Assembly: GCA_038891515.1 (NCBI GenBank)
Contig: JAWAEB010000056.1
Coordinates: forward strand, 1-10,348
Reading direction: 5' to 3'
Length of the DNA stretch: 10,348 bases
DNA from: HRBIN01 sp038891515
GTDB taxonomy: Archaea; Thermoproteota; Nitrososphaeria_A; Caldarchaeales; Caldarchaeaceae
The notes beneath the pieces were generated by a model that was not told where the DNA came from, did not search any database, and saw only the letters and a list, made by a program, of their open reading frames with translations. The position numbers were made by a program, and so were the translations under genes. Positions 1-6,598 of this stretch are shown piece after piece (position 1 is the stretch's first letter; the number at the start of each line of letters is the position of its first letter).

Positions 1-797
1 CATGTATGAGTATATCATTGTTCTTCTTATGCCCTTAACCCTGTATATGCTCTTGAGTGTGTCTAGGTGTCTTGAGTTGTTATGCTCTACAGCCCATCTC
101 CTCCTTACCCTGATTCTCCTTCTCTTCATAGACCTTCTAGGGTTGAAGCCTATGATCGGCCTTATTCCATGGCTGAGCGCGTATTTCCTGTTGGCCTTTG
201 AGTCGTATGCTGCGTCGGCCTCAACAACCCTGATACCTCCAAGCTTCATACTCCTCCATAGGAGCCTTCTGAATAGCCTCGTATCTTGGATGCTGGCAGT
301 GGTCACCTCAAGAGCTATGGGCAGCTCTGATAGAGCGTCTACTACAACATGAACCTTATATATGCCTAGCTTTACGCTATAGCCCCATTCAGCTTCCGGG
401 TCATTCCTGAAGTAGGCCTCTAGAGGCTCAGAGTCTAAAGCCAGATGCCTCATCCCGACTATATTACCATAAGCCTCATGGCTAAGGATATTCCTGCATC
501 ACCCATCCTGTCTATGAACCTGCTTAAAGTAGGCTGGCTTGGAGTGGATGAATCGAAGCCGCAAGCGGTAGCTAGAGCATGGTCCACCTCTAAAGCTCTA
601 TCAAGGCCTCTCTGGCTAAGGCCTTTAAGGGACATCCAGATACATGCGAAAAGCATAGGTAGACATGGATAATGCTTCCTACCCCTACCGCTAACGCTCC
701 TCCTATAAGCCCTCGACACCCTATCCGCGAAAGGCTTAAGAACAGGAGCAACAAACCTAAACAACTGGGCTGGCCTAACGTATACTCTATCAACCAT
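1..797 (-). pseudogene. IS5-type DDE transposase, frameshifted and cut by the window edge
   Basis: This is the transposase of an insertion sequence, read on the minus strand from an ATG at 797-795 with an in-frame stop just upstream. The first part, to about 481, looks like the IS5-family N-terminal domain (DUF772 type; motifs GLSQRGLDRAL and PSQPTLSRFIDRM) and stops at 459-461. The second part resumes in another frame (HEAYGNIVGMRHLALDSEPL) and runs off the left edge. All three catalytic acids are visible in it: Asp at 433-435 (LALDSEPLEAY), Asp at 214-216 (VEADAAYDSKA) and Glu at 85-87 (RRWAVEHNNS). A single lost C near 480 (GCC ATG from GCC CAT) would explain the break. A programmed -1 shift is possible, but I see no classic slippery heptamer. 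The family call rests on motifs recognised by eye. Terminal repeats could not be identified because the left end lies outside the window. Confidence 0.85.
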
Positions 798-854
798 AAG
801 CTAGAGCTACGCTAGGCTGGCCAAAAACATTATGAATCAAGCTTTACTTAATAG

Positions 855-1046
855 AGTAGCGAAACAGAGTTGAGCATGTTCATAAAGAACAAAAGAATAG
901 ACACGCCAGATGAGGTTAGAAGCTTTGAGAACGGGAATGAAAGCCGTCAAATGCTGGCATCAGAGCTAACTCCTTCTAAATCTGTCCATGCAGGTATGAA
1001 CAAGGAGGCGAATGGGAGGGGAATGCTCAGGGGGGAATTAGATTAG
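855..1046 (+). pseudogene. Short orphan reading frame, possible transposon-protein tail
   Basis: An open frame runs from just after a TAG at 852-854 to a TAG at 1044-1046, with its first ATG at 876 (56 residues from there). The peptide is hydrophilic and low in aromatic residues, with stretches such as TPDEVRSFENGNESRQ and GMNKEANGRGMLRGELD. It has no globular fold or motif that I can name. The composition resembles the disordered C-terminal tails of archaeal TnpB/OrfB (IS200/IS605) proteins, and the neighbouring IS element makes a mobile-element remnant plausible. I cannot confirm this by eye. It could also be a chance frame. The rest of 798-1104 shows no other gene. Confidence 0.3.
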
Positions 1047-1119
1047 ACTCGGTGGAGCGGTCTAGGGCAGCAATTCAGCTCCCCATGTGGCTTAGGCTTC
1101 ATCTATGAGGGTGGTCACC

Positions 1120-1346
1120 ATGGGAAAGGATGTGTTTGAAGCGATACAGGTTGCGTTGGTGGATACCCCTTATCCCTCGAGGAGCTATGTCTTTGGTTGG
1201 GAGACCTGTACGGTGAGGATGAGTTGCTTGAGGCCCTAAAACTTCTTGCACAGTCCGGGAAGATAGGGCTCATAATCGTAACATATCCACGGGGAATGGA
1301 TTTTATGTATGAGCTGCATTTTGGGGGACAAGCCAGCTCAGGATGA
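1120..1346 (+). pseudogene. Small winged-helix-like protein, broken by a -1 slip in a C run
   Basis: An ATG at 1120 (in-frame ATG also at 1105) begins MGKDVFEAIQVALVDT and then falls out of frame, stopping at 1237-1239. The overlapping frame continues coherently as PLSLEELCLWLGDLYGEDEL, then LLEALKLLAQSGKIGLIIV and TYPRGMDFMYELHF, ending at the TGA at 1344-1346. Restoring one C to the CCCC run at 1166-1169 joins the two halves into a protein of about 75 residues. The pattern of two to three helices followed by a beta-hairpin resembles a compact winged-helix domain, which would suggest DNA or RNA binding. No specific family is recognised. A GAGGGTGG stretch at 1107-1114 could serve as a ribosome binding site for 1120. 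Either a recent pseudogene or a one-base sequence error would explain it. Confidence 0.5.
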
Positions 1347-1379
1347 TGGTGGTGGATGCTCTGGTCTAGAGCTGCGCCC

Positions 1380-1387
1380 TTATATAG
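1380..1387 (+). promoter_or_regulatory. TATA box for the eIF1A transcript
   Basis: TTATATAG is centred about 27 bases before the eIF1A ATG at 1411. That matches the usual archaeal TATA-to-start distance, so transcription probably begins at or within a few bases of the start codon, giving a leaderless mRNA. No strong Shine-Dalgarno sequence lies directly before the ATG, which fits. Confidence 0.6.
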
Positions 1388-1410
1388 AGGATGGGGCAGA
1401 ATAACATGGA

Positions 1411-1737
1411 ATGGGCAAGCGGAAGATCGTCTCTGAGCCTGACGAGCTGGACCAGATGGTGGAGCCGGGGCCGGGCGACGTCTACGGTATAGTTAGCAAG
1501 ATGTATGGCTATGACAGGGTCTTGGTGGACTGCGCTGATGGGAAGCAGCGTATGTGCAGAATAAGAGGCCAGCTGAAAAGGAGAATATGGATCAAGGAGG
1601 GGGACCTAGTCCTAGTCTCACCGTGGGATTTCCAGAGAGATACGAAGGGAGATGTATGGTGGCGGTTCACCAAGAATCAGGCCATAGAGCTAGTTAAGAA
1701 GGGAGTTATACCGGATTTCCTTAAAGTTAAGCTATGA
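1411..1737 (+). CDS. eif1a: Translation initiation factor aIF1A
   Basis: This is the archaeal counterpart of eIF1A, which binds the A site of the small ribosomal subunit during initiation and promotes start-codon scanning or selection. The 108-residue product has a short charged N-terminal tail (1-20) followed by an S1/IF1-type OB fold at about 22-85. Typical family motifs are visible: VYGIVSKMYGYDRVLVDC, DGKQRMCRIRGQLKRRIWI and EGDLVLVSPWDFQ. The C-terminal helix (ELVKKGVIPDF) is also typical. Length is normal for the family. The ATG at 1411 is chosen because the TATA box at 1380-1387 lies at leaderless spacing. An ATG at 1406 is out of frame. The gene heads the informational cluster and its stop at 1735-1737 overlaps an ATG (1734) in another frame. 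Confidence 0.95.
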   Translation: MGKRKIVSEPDELDQMVEPGPGDVYGIVSKMYGYDRVLVDCADGKQRMCRIRGQLKRRIWIKEGDLVLVSPWDFQRDTKGDVWWRFTKNQAIELVKKGVIPDFLKVKL

Positions 1738-1783
1738 GAAGCACGGCCCAATATCCCCTCTCCTGTTTGGGGGTGGCGGGGCG

Positions 1784-2572
1784 CTGGATTTCTGGGACGA
1801 GAAGCTGAGGAGAAGAGAGTTCAGGAAGGAGAGGGAGCAGCGGTATCTTGAGAAGAGGTCTGAACTCGATGAGGTATTGGAGGAGGTCTTCGACAGGAGG
1901 ACGCTTCTAGCTATCTACGACCTGATGAACAGCCACCACATCGGTGAGATGGGCGGTGTGATAAGCGCTGGGAAGGAGTCGAGGGTTTACTATGCTACTG
2001 CGGGTGACGGCTCTGAACTGGCGGTAAAGATATACCTGACGACGAGCGCCGAATTCCGCCGGAATAGACTCCAGTATGTGGCGGGAGACCCGCGCTTCAA
2101 GCGGGTACCTGCCGACTTCAGACGGTTCACATACCTCTGGGCGAGAAGAGAGTATGCCAATCTGGAGGAGGCCCATCGCCACAGGATACCGGTGCCCAAA
2201 CCCAAGTTCTGTAGAGAGAACATTCTAGGCATGTCATTCCTCGGTGAGAAGGGCCTCCGCTACCCACTTCTCGAGGAGACCCAGCTGGAGCCGTCAGACT
2301 ATGGAGACCTCCATATCTCCATACTTGATATGGTGGGGAGACTGTACAGAGATGCCGGGATGGTCCACGGCGACCTCAGCCAGTTCAATATAGTTATTGG
2401 TCCCAGGCTTGAGCCATACTTGATTGACTTGGCGCAGGCAGTCTCAAGGACACATCCGGCTGCCGAGCGTCTCTTGGAGCATGGCGTGGCTGTTCTGGTG
2501 GAATTCTTTAGGAAGCGTGGTGTTAATGGTTTGGATATTGGCGAAGACTTGGCCGTGATACGTGGTGGGTAG
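1784..2572 (+). CDS. rio1: RIO1-type atypical serine kinase/ATPase
   Basis: RIO1 acts in late maturation of the small ribosomal subunit as an ATP-dependent kinase/ATPase. Numbering from the TTG at 1877, the nucleotide-binding loop is GGVISAGKESRVYYA (26-40), the ATP-binding lysine is K51 in AVKIYLTTSAEF, the catalytic loop is HGDLSQFN (D166, N171), and the metal-binding aspartate is D184 in YLIDLAQAV. The TTG at 1877 is the only in-frame ATG/GTG/TTG, but it leaves out a coherent charged helix directly upstream (DFWDEKLRRREFRKEREQRY). Archaeal RIO1 proteins have such a helix. Starting at the CTG at 1784 gives about 262 residues, close to the roughly 258 I recall for Archaeoglobus RIO1. A lost G in the run at 1778-1781, linking back to the GTG at 1773 or the ATG at 1734, is the alternative. 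The function is secure; the start is not. Confidence 0.92.
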   Translation: MDFWDEKLRRREFRKEREQRYLEKRSELDEVLEEVFDRRTLLAIYDLMNSHHIGEMGGVISAGKESRVYYATAGDGSELAVKIYLTTSAEFRRNRLQYVAGDPRFKRVPADFRRFTYLWARREYANLEEAHRHRIPVPKPKFCRENILGMSFLGEKGLRYPLLEETQLEPSDYGDLHISILDMVGRLYRDAGMVHGDLSQFNIVIGPRLEPYLIDLAQAVSRTHPAAERLLEHGVAVLVEFFRKRGVNGLDIGEDLAVIRGG

Positions 2573-2575
2573 GTG

Positions 2576-3160
2576 ATGGGTGAGAGGCGGATTACACAGT
2601 CGTCGTTCGTCGTCAACATACCCCGTGAGAGGGTGGGAGTACTCATAGGTGAGAAAGGCTCGGTAAAGGCTGGGATCGAGTCAAGGCTGGGTGTCAAGCT
2701 CTCCATAGACAGTCAAGACGGCTCAGTCATAATAAATCTGGCTAAACCAGTCCACGAGGGGGGAGACCCAGCATCACTCTTCAAGGCTAGAGATGTAGTT
2801 ACGGCTATTGGGCGGGGTTTCTCACCTGAGAGGGCTTTCAAACTCTTCGACGAGGGTGTCATCCTCTCATTGATAGACATAAGCGAGTATGTGGGGAGGA
2901 GCCCCAACAACCTCAGCCGAGTGAGAGCTAGGCTAATAGGAACCGGTGGGAAGACAAGGCGGATAATCAGCGAGACCTGCCATGTCGAAATCTCAATCTA
3001 CGGCGACACTGTCTCCATCATAGGAGAGTACCGGGATGTCCAAGCGGCTGAGGAGGCTATCCTAGCTCTTGTAAAGGGTGCTCCACATGGAGCTGTCTAC
3101 CGCATGGTGGATGAATATGCTAGGATGAGGAAGTCTGGCGGACCCCCTCTCCCTCGCTAG
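2576..3160 (+). CDS. Two-KH-domain ribosome assembly protein (PNO1/Dim2-like)
   Basis: This is the archaeal relative of eukaryotic Pno1/Dim2, which binds the 3' end region of small-subunit rRNA and works with RIO kinases in its maturation. The product has 194 residues. The first KH module spans roughly 12-80 with the loop GEKG in VGVLIGEKGSVKAGIE. The second spans roughly 105-175 with GTGG in RARLIGTGGKTRRIISE. A helical linker between them contains GRGFSPERAFKLFDEG, a typical family motif. RIO1 stops at 2570-2572 and is followed at once by GTG (2573) and ATG (2576). I prefer the ATG, with GGTGGG at 2564-2569 as a ribosome binding site inside the RIO1 end. Direct abutment implies translational coupling, fitting a shared role in ribosome assembly. 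Confidence 0.92.
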   Translation: MGERRITQSSFVVNIPRERVGVLIGEKGSVKAGIESRLGVKLSIDSQDGSVIINLAKPVHEGGDPASLFKARDVVTAIGRGFSPERAFKLFDEGVILSLIDISEYVGRSPNNLSRVRARLIGTGGKTRRIISETCHVEISIYGDTVSIIGEYRDVQAAEEAILALVKGAPHGAVYRMVDEYARMRKSGGPPLPR

Positions 3161-3202
3161 ACGCAGCTACGGCAAATTCCTAAGCTCTTTCAAGCGGGAG
3201 CA

Positions 3203-3210
3203 TTTATTAT
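3203..3210 (+). promoter_or_regulatory. TATA box for top6B
   Basis: TTTATTAT lies about 30 bases before the ATG at 3237 and only about 12 bases before the upstream ATG at 3219. The spacing therefore favours 3237 as the translation start, with a leaderless or very short leader. It also means top6B can be transcribed separately from the ribosome-maturation genes before it. Confidence 0.5.
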
Positions 3211-3236
3211 TAGGCCGGATGTGGTTGGGGTGGGCT

Positions 3237-4820
3237 ATGGACGAGGCTTTGGAAAAGCATGAGGTAGAGGTTGAGTATAGAGCAATATCTCCCAGCGAGT
3301 TCTTCTACAAGAACCGTGACATAGCAGGGTTCAGTAGCCCAGCCCGCAGCCTCTACATGAGCATAAGAGAGCTTGTGGAGAACTCCCTTGACGGCGCCGA
3401 GGCTGGCAGAATACTACCCGAGATACTTGTGGAGCTCTCGCAGGAGAAGATGGATGATGAGGAGTCGGATGTGAGGGTGTATAGGCTGAGGGTGGAGGAT
3501 AATGGAATAGGAGTTGCAGGTGATAAGATACCCATGGCCTTCGCCACAGTCCTCTATGGAAGCAAGTATGGATACAGGCAGTCCCGTGGGACGTTTGGCC
3601 TGGGAGGGACCATGGCCCTCCTATACGGTCAGATAACGACCAACCGTCCCGCCACAGTTATATCAAGCAATGACGGGAAAACCATCTACAAGTATGAGCT
3701 GATGATAGATGTTGTTGAAAACAAGCCTAGGATAATCTCGTCGGAGAAGATAAAGAATGTGAGGGGATGGCATGGCACCATTGTAGATTTCTACTTGGAA
3801 GCCGACTACACCACCAGCAGGTCCAAGATAATTGAATATTTCAGAGATACAGCCATAGCCAACCCACACGCCACCCTGACCTTCGTCGACAGCCGGGGTA
3901 GGCTCTACCACTTCCCAAGATCTGTAGATAAGGTCCCCGAACCACCGAAAGAGACCAAACCCCATCCGGTCGGTGTGGATGTGGAGACGATGTCACGCCT
4001 CCTATCCACCACGAGTGCTAGGAACCTAGCCACATTCTTCATGTCGTCATTCCAGAAGGTGGGGAGGAAGACAGCCTTGGACATAATTCAGACGGCTGGG
4101 CTGAAGCCCAACATGGACCCTAGAAAGCTCACCCACGACCAGCTAACAACCCTTGTGGACGCCGTCAAGAAATATGGGAAGTTCAGGCCGCCCGACCCAT
4201 CACCCCTCAGCCCTCTCGGAGCCGAGTTCCTCAGGGCGGGGATCAGAAGTCTGCTGAACCCCCACTTCCTACACGTTGTCGAGAGGGAGCCATCATCCTA
4301 TAGCGGCCACCCATTCATTGTGGAGGCTGCCATAGCCTACGGCGGGTTAATACAGCCTTCTGAGAGTATCCAGCTCTACAGGTTCGCCAACAAGATACCG
4401 CTCCTCTATGACGAGCGGGCCGACGTTGCGTGGAAGGTTGTCTCGGAGCGGATTGACTGGTCCAATTACAAGGTTCCCAAACCGGCTCCACTAGCCGTCT
4501 TCACCAGCATATGCTCCACCAAGATCCCCTACAAAACTGTGGGTAAGGAAGCAATAGCCGACAGGCCCGAGATTGAGAGAGAGCTCACCATAGCTGTTAG
4601 GGAATGTGCTAGAAACCTCAAGGCCTACCTGAGCAGAATCGAGAAGAGGGAAGCCAGTGAGAAGCGGCTGGGCATATACGCCAAATACCTTCCCAAGATT
4701 GCTGAATTCTCAGCAACCGCCGCTGGTCTCAAGAGGCCCCCAGATGTGAGGGCGCTGCTCAAGAAATTGGGTGTCACTAAGGAGATTCTCGAAGCTGAGA
4801 AGACGGCCGAGAAATCCTAG
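3237..4820 (+). CDS. top6B: DNA topoisomerase VI subunit B
   Basis: This is the ATPase subunit of type IIB topoisomerase VI, which with subunit A relaxes supercoils and unlinks DNA. The product has 527 residues, close to the Sulfolobus size. The GHKL ATPase module shows RELVENSLDGAE (E48 and N49, the N-box), VEDNGIGV (D88) and the ATP-lid glycines in SRGTFGLGG (about 117-124). The H2TH region follows, around 260-320 (KTALDIIQTAGLKPN). The transducer domain has FANKIPLLYD, where K386 is the switch lysine that contacts ATP. SYSGHPFIVEAAIAYGG and CSTKIPYKTVGKEAIAD are also characteristic. I chose the ATG at 3237 over 3219 because of the TATA spacing and the GGGGTGG just upstream, and because the first residues then match the short family N-terminus. 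The subunit A gene is not next door. Confidence 0.96.
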   Translation: MDEALEKHEVEVEYRAISPSEFFYKNRDIAGFSSPARSLYMSIRELVENSLDGAEAGRILPEILVELSQEKMDDEESDVRVYRLRVEDNGIGVAGDKIPMAFATVLYGSKYGYRQSRGTFGLGGTMALLYGQITTNRPATVISSNDGKTIYKYELMIDVVENKPRIISSEKIKNVRGWHGTIVDFYLEADYTTSRSKIIEYFRDTAIANPHATLTFVDSRGRLYHFPRSVDKVPEPPKETKPHPVGVDVETMSRLLSTTSARNLATFFMSSFQKVGRKTALDIIQTAGLKPNMDPRKLTHDQLTTLVDAVKKYGKFRPPDPSPLSPLGAEFLRAGIRSLLNPHFLHVVEREPSSYSGHPFIVEAAIAYGGLIQPSESIQLYRFANKIPLLYDERADVAWKVVSERIDWSNYKVPKPAPLAVFTSICSTKIPYKTVGKEAIADRPEIERELTIAVRECARNLKAYLSRIEKREASEKRLGIYAKYLPKIAEFSATAAGLKRPPDVRALLKKLGVTKEILEAEKTAEKS

Positions 4821-4828
4821 CATTTCAG

Positions 4829-5557
4829 ATGACGGTAGATTATCAGCAACCCTTAATAACCCACCCAACAATAATAAACCAAGTGAGTTTGTTGGTACAC
4901 CCCGGCCGAATATTGGGCGCTTTTATGGGCGTATTAATTCTGATCATCATTTTCACCCTACCGTTTACCTCAGACCCATCCATAACACTCTTTGAAATCA
5001 CACTGCCACTCTTGGAGAACATAAACCTGATACCGGGCCTAGGTGACCAAGCCACAGTATTCTTCGCATACATCCTAATCTTCTCCTTCATACTTCTCGT
5101 GATAGCTGGGATTGTGGGCATATTCCCTCTCGGCACAGGAATCCTAGGGGTCATCGGAATGGGCCTCATCACCCTAGCACCATTCTTCTTCCTCCCCGGA
5201 ACGGTAACACAGCCATTGTGGGGTCTAGGATACTATATGATATGGGCTGCCTCGATAGTCTCGCTTGTAGGCTCATTTTGGCATGGAAAGCCCAAGCAGC
5301 CGCCCCAACCCACTGTACCACAACAGCCGGCCATAGTGATTAAACCTGAGGTGAACGTTTTGCAGACACAGGGACCTCCACCCACTACACGGCCCACCCC
5401 ACAGCAGCCTACACCTACTCCACAGGTCTCACCCACACCACCCGCACAAGCACCTCCACCCCCATTATCCACAATAGTATGCCCGCACTGCGGCACACCA
5501 AGCCCAGCCGTCGCTAGGTTCTGCACAAGATGCGGCCACCGCCTAACCGTTTTATAG
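4829..5557 (+). CDS. Four-helix membrane protein with proline-rich linker and C-terminal zinc ribbon
   Basis: I recognise no named family, but the architecture is clear in the 242-residue product. Four hydrophobic segments lie at about 27-46, 75-98, 103-122 and 130-151. A low-complexity linker rich in Pro, Gln and Thr covers about 155-213. A zinc ribbon ends the protein, with ligands C218 and C221 (CPHCG) and C232 and C235 (FCTRCG). The ribbon probably lies in the cytoplasm, tethered to the membrane by the flexible linker. Zinc-ribbon plus membrane proteins of this kind are common in archaea and mostly uncharacterised. The ATG at 4829 falls 8 bases after the top6B stop, so it may be read through from that gene. 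No separate TATA box is evident. The function is unknown. Confidence 0.85.
   Translation: MTVDYQQPLITHPTIINQVSLLVHPGRILGAFMGVLILIIIFTLPFTSDPSITLFEITLPLLENINLIPGLGDQATVFFAYILIFSFILLVIAGIVGIFPLGTGILGVIGMGLITLAPFFFLPGTVTQPLWGLGYYMIWAASIVSLVGSFWHGKPKQPPQPTVPQQPAIVIKPEVNVLQTQGPPPTTRPTPQQPTPTPQVSPTPPAQAPPPPLSTIVCPHCGTPSPAVARFCTRCGHRLTVL
5551..5557 (+). promoter_or_regulatory. TATA-like box for the HEPN gene
   Basis: TTTATAG overlaps the stop codon of the preceding membrane-protein gene and is centred about 25 bases before the GTG at 5579. This spacing would place the transcript start at the HEPN start codon. It suggests that the HEPN/MNT pair has its own leaderless promoter rather than depending on the upstream gene. 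Confidence 0.45.
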
Positions 5558-5578
5558 TCGACAGTGAAGTAGAACATC

Positions 5579-5971
5579 GTGCATAGGGCGGAGGTAGAGA
5601 AACTGCTGGCTAGGTCGGGGAAGTTCAGTGATGCAGCCGACTTCCATTTCTCACGGGGAGACTACGACCTTGCCGTTTTCAATATAGAGCAGGCTCTCCA
5701 GCTCTTTCTCAAGGCTGTACTGCTGAAGAACGGTGTGGATTTCCCCAAAACACATACTCTCAGGAGACTATTCATTCTATTAGGTGAGTTCCTAGCCAAG
5801 CAAGAGATTTTCAGGGAGTTTATGAGCAGGAATGTTTTAGAGTTCTCAAACCTAGAGGATGCCTATGTCAGCTCGAGATATTTCCCAAGAGAATTCAGTC
5901 GGGAGGAGGCTTCGAAGCTGAGGTCGTTTCTAGAAGAGGTGAAAGAGTTTATCCGACAAAATACTGATTAG
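5579..5971 (+). CDS. HEPN-domain protein of a HEPN/MNT pair
   Basis: HEPN proteins are all-helical, form dimers, and usually pair with a minimal nucleotidyltransferase in toxin-antitoxin or RNA-modifying modules. The 130-residue product fills one HEPN domain of the PF05168 type. Recognisable parts are FSRGDYDLAVFNIEQALQLF (helices around 24-43), LKAVLLKNGVDFPKTHTLRRL (the KTHTL turn before a helix) and DAYVSSRYFPREFSREEA near 94-111, then a C-terminal helix. I see no R-x4-6-H motif, the catalytic signature of HEPN ribonucleases, so it may not be a nuclease. The GTG at 5579 is the start, supported by TATA spacing. It is followed at once, in an overlapping frame, by the MNT partner. Confidence 0.88.
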   Translation: MHRAEVEKLLARSGKFSDAADFHFSRGDYDLAVFNIEQALQLFLKAVLLKNGVDFPKTHTLRRLFILLGEFLAKQEIFREFMSRNVLEFSNLEDAYVSSRYFPREFSREEASKLRSFLEEVKEFIRQNTD

Positions 5972-6269
5972 AGAGGCTTGGAGGAGACGTGAGATATTCC
6001 AGAACCTCCCCCAGCATCTCCAGAAACTGAAGGAAGTTGTTAGAGAACTTGACAGCGAAGCTAGGGTTTTTCTCTTCGGCTCGGTGGCCGGTGGTGAACA
6101 TGTCATCTCCAGCGACATAGACATCTTAATTATATCCCGCCTTGAACCAGCCCTTTTAATAGCACACCTTAGGCGGGCAGGGTTTGAGGAACCCTTCGAG
6201 TTCCACGTGGCCTGGGCTGAGAGAGCTGAGCTATATCTGCGCAGTATAGGTGTGATGAGGGAGATCTAG
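5961..6269 (+). CDS. Minimal nucleotidyltransferase (MNT) partner of HEPN
   Basis: This is a small polymerase-beta-fold nucleotidyltransferase; relatives paired with HEPN proteins act as antitoxins, some by adding AMP to the HEPN partner. The signature GS-x10-DxD is present: FGSVAGGEHVISSDIDILII (D52 and D54 when counted from 5961). A third acidic residue may be the Glu in PFEFHVAW, as the usual Asp is not obvious. The reading frame opens after a TGA near 5940 and reads ILIREAWRRREIFQNL before the core. The first in-frame ATG/GTG/TTG is the GTG at 6084, which falls inside the FGSV motif and would destroy the domain. The true start is therefore probably the ATA at 5961, CTG at 5964 or ATT at 5967, overlapping the HEPN stop at 5969-5971. 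A mutated ATG is the alternative. Confidence 0.8.
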   Translation: MLIREAWRRREIFQNLPQHLQKLKEVVRELDSEARVFLFGSVAGGEHVISSDIDILIISRLEPALLIAHLRRAGFEEPFEFHVAWAERAELYLRSIGVMREI

Positions 6270-6284
6270 CCGGCTAGAACGGTT

Positions 6285-6542
6285 TTAACATGCGTGCTCC
6301 CAGTCTACCACTACCAGCCTCCTATGTTTATATTCAGGCTTGGACAGAAACATAATCCTATGAACCCACCTCCCAACAGACTCCCTGTAATACCTCTTAG
6401 AGACATACCTAAGACTCATACCAGAGATAAATAAGATTATGGGATAAGCTTTCTCAAAAGAACTATATCTATGAAACTTAAGGAGCCTACAGATACGATC
6501 AACAAGATATTCAGAGGCATACATAAACCAACAAAGACACAC
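6285..6542 (-). pseudogene. N-terminal remnant of an archaeal DDE transposase
   Basis: The minus-strand frame from a GTG at 6542 gives 85 residues. The middle resembles the helix-turn-helix part of archaeal IS6-like DDE transposases: AYPIILFISGMSLRYVSKRY then YRESVGRWVHRIMFL. It then reaches KHRRLVVVD, which would lead into the first catalytic aspartate. After that the sequence diverges (WEHAC) and stops, so the catalytic core is missing. The family match is by eye from the order 'hydrophobic helix, SLR-V--, SV-RWV, RR-V-VD'. A deletion has removed the rest. It sits between the HEPN/MNT pair and the GNAT gene and marks the start of the decayed accessory region. It could instead be an unrelated or chance frame. 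Confidence 0.5.
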
Positions 6543-6570
6543 TAGGCCATAGACCTATCAGAGAAAGACA

Positions 6571-6578
6571 TAATTAAA
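6571..6578 (+). promoter_or_regulatory. TATA-like box for the GNAT gene
   Basis: TAATTAAA lies about 25 bases before an in-frame TTG at 6599. This supports 6599 as a leaderless start rather than the TTG at 6581, which is too close to the box to be transcribed efficiently. Confidence 0.4.
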
Positions 6579-6598
6579 AGTTGACAGTACCCCAACCA

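Noticed and set aside
2..352. Plus-strand open frame with hydrophobic product
   Set aside because: It lies opposite the DDE core of the transposase, whose catalytic motifs are clear on the minus strand; the hydrophobic plus product is a shadow.
2299..2706. Minus-strand frame opposite RIO1 and KH genes
   Set aside because: It spans the joint of two well-supported plus-strand genes and shows no motif.
3663..3965. Minus-strand frame inside top6B
   Set aside because: It is a shadow of a conserved topoisomerase region, with no start signal or recognisable domain.
5233..5577. Minus-strand Gly/Cys-rich frame
   Set aside because: The composition is the reverse complement of the proline-rich linker on the plus strand.
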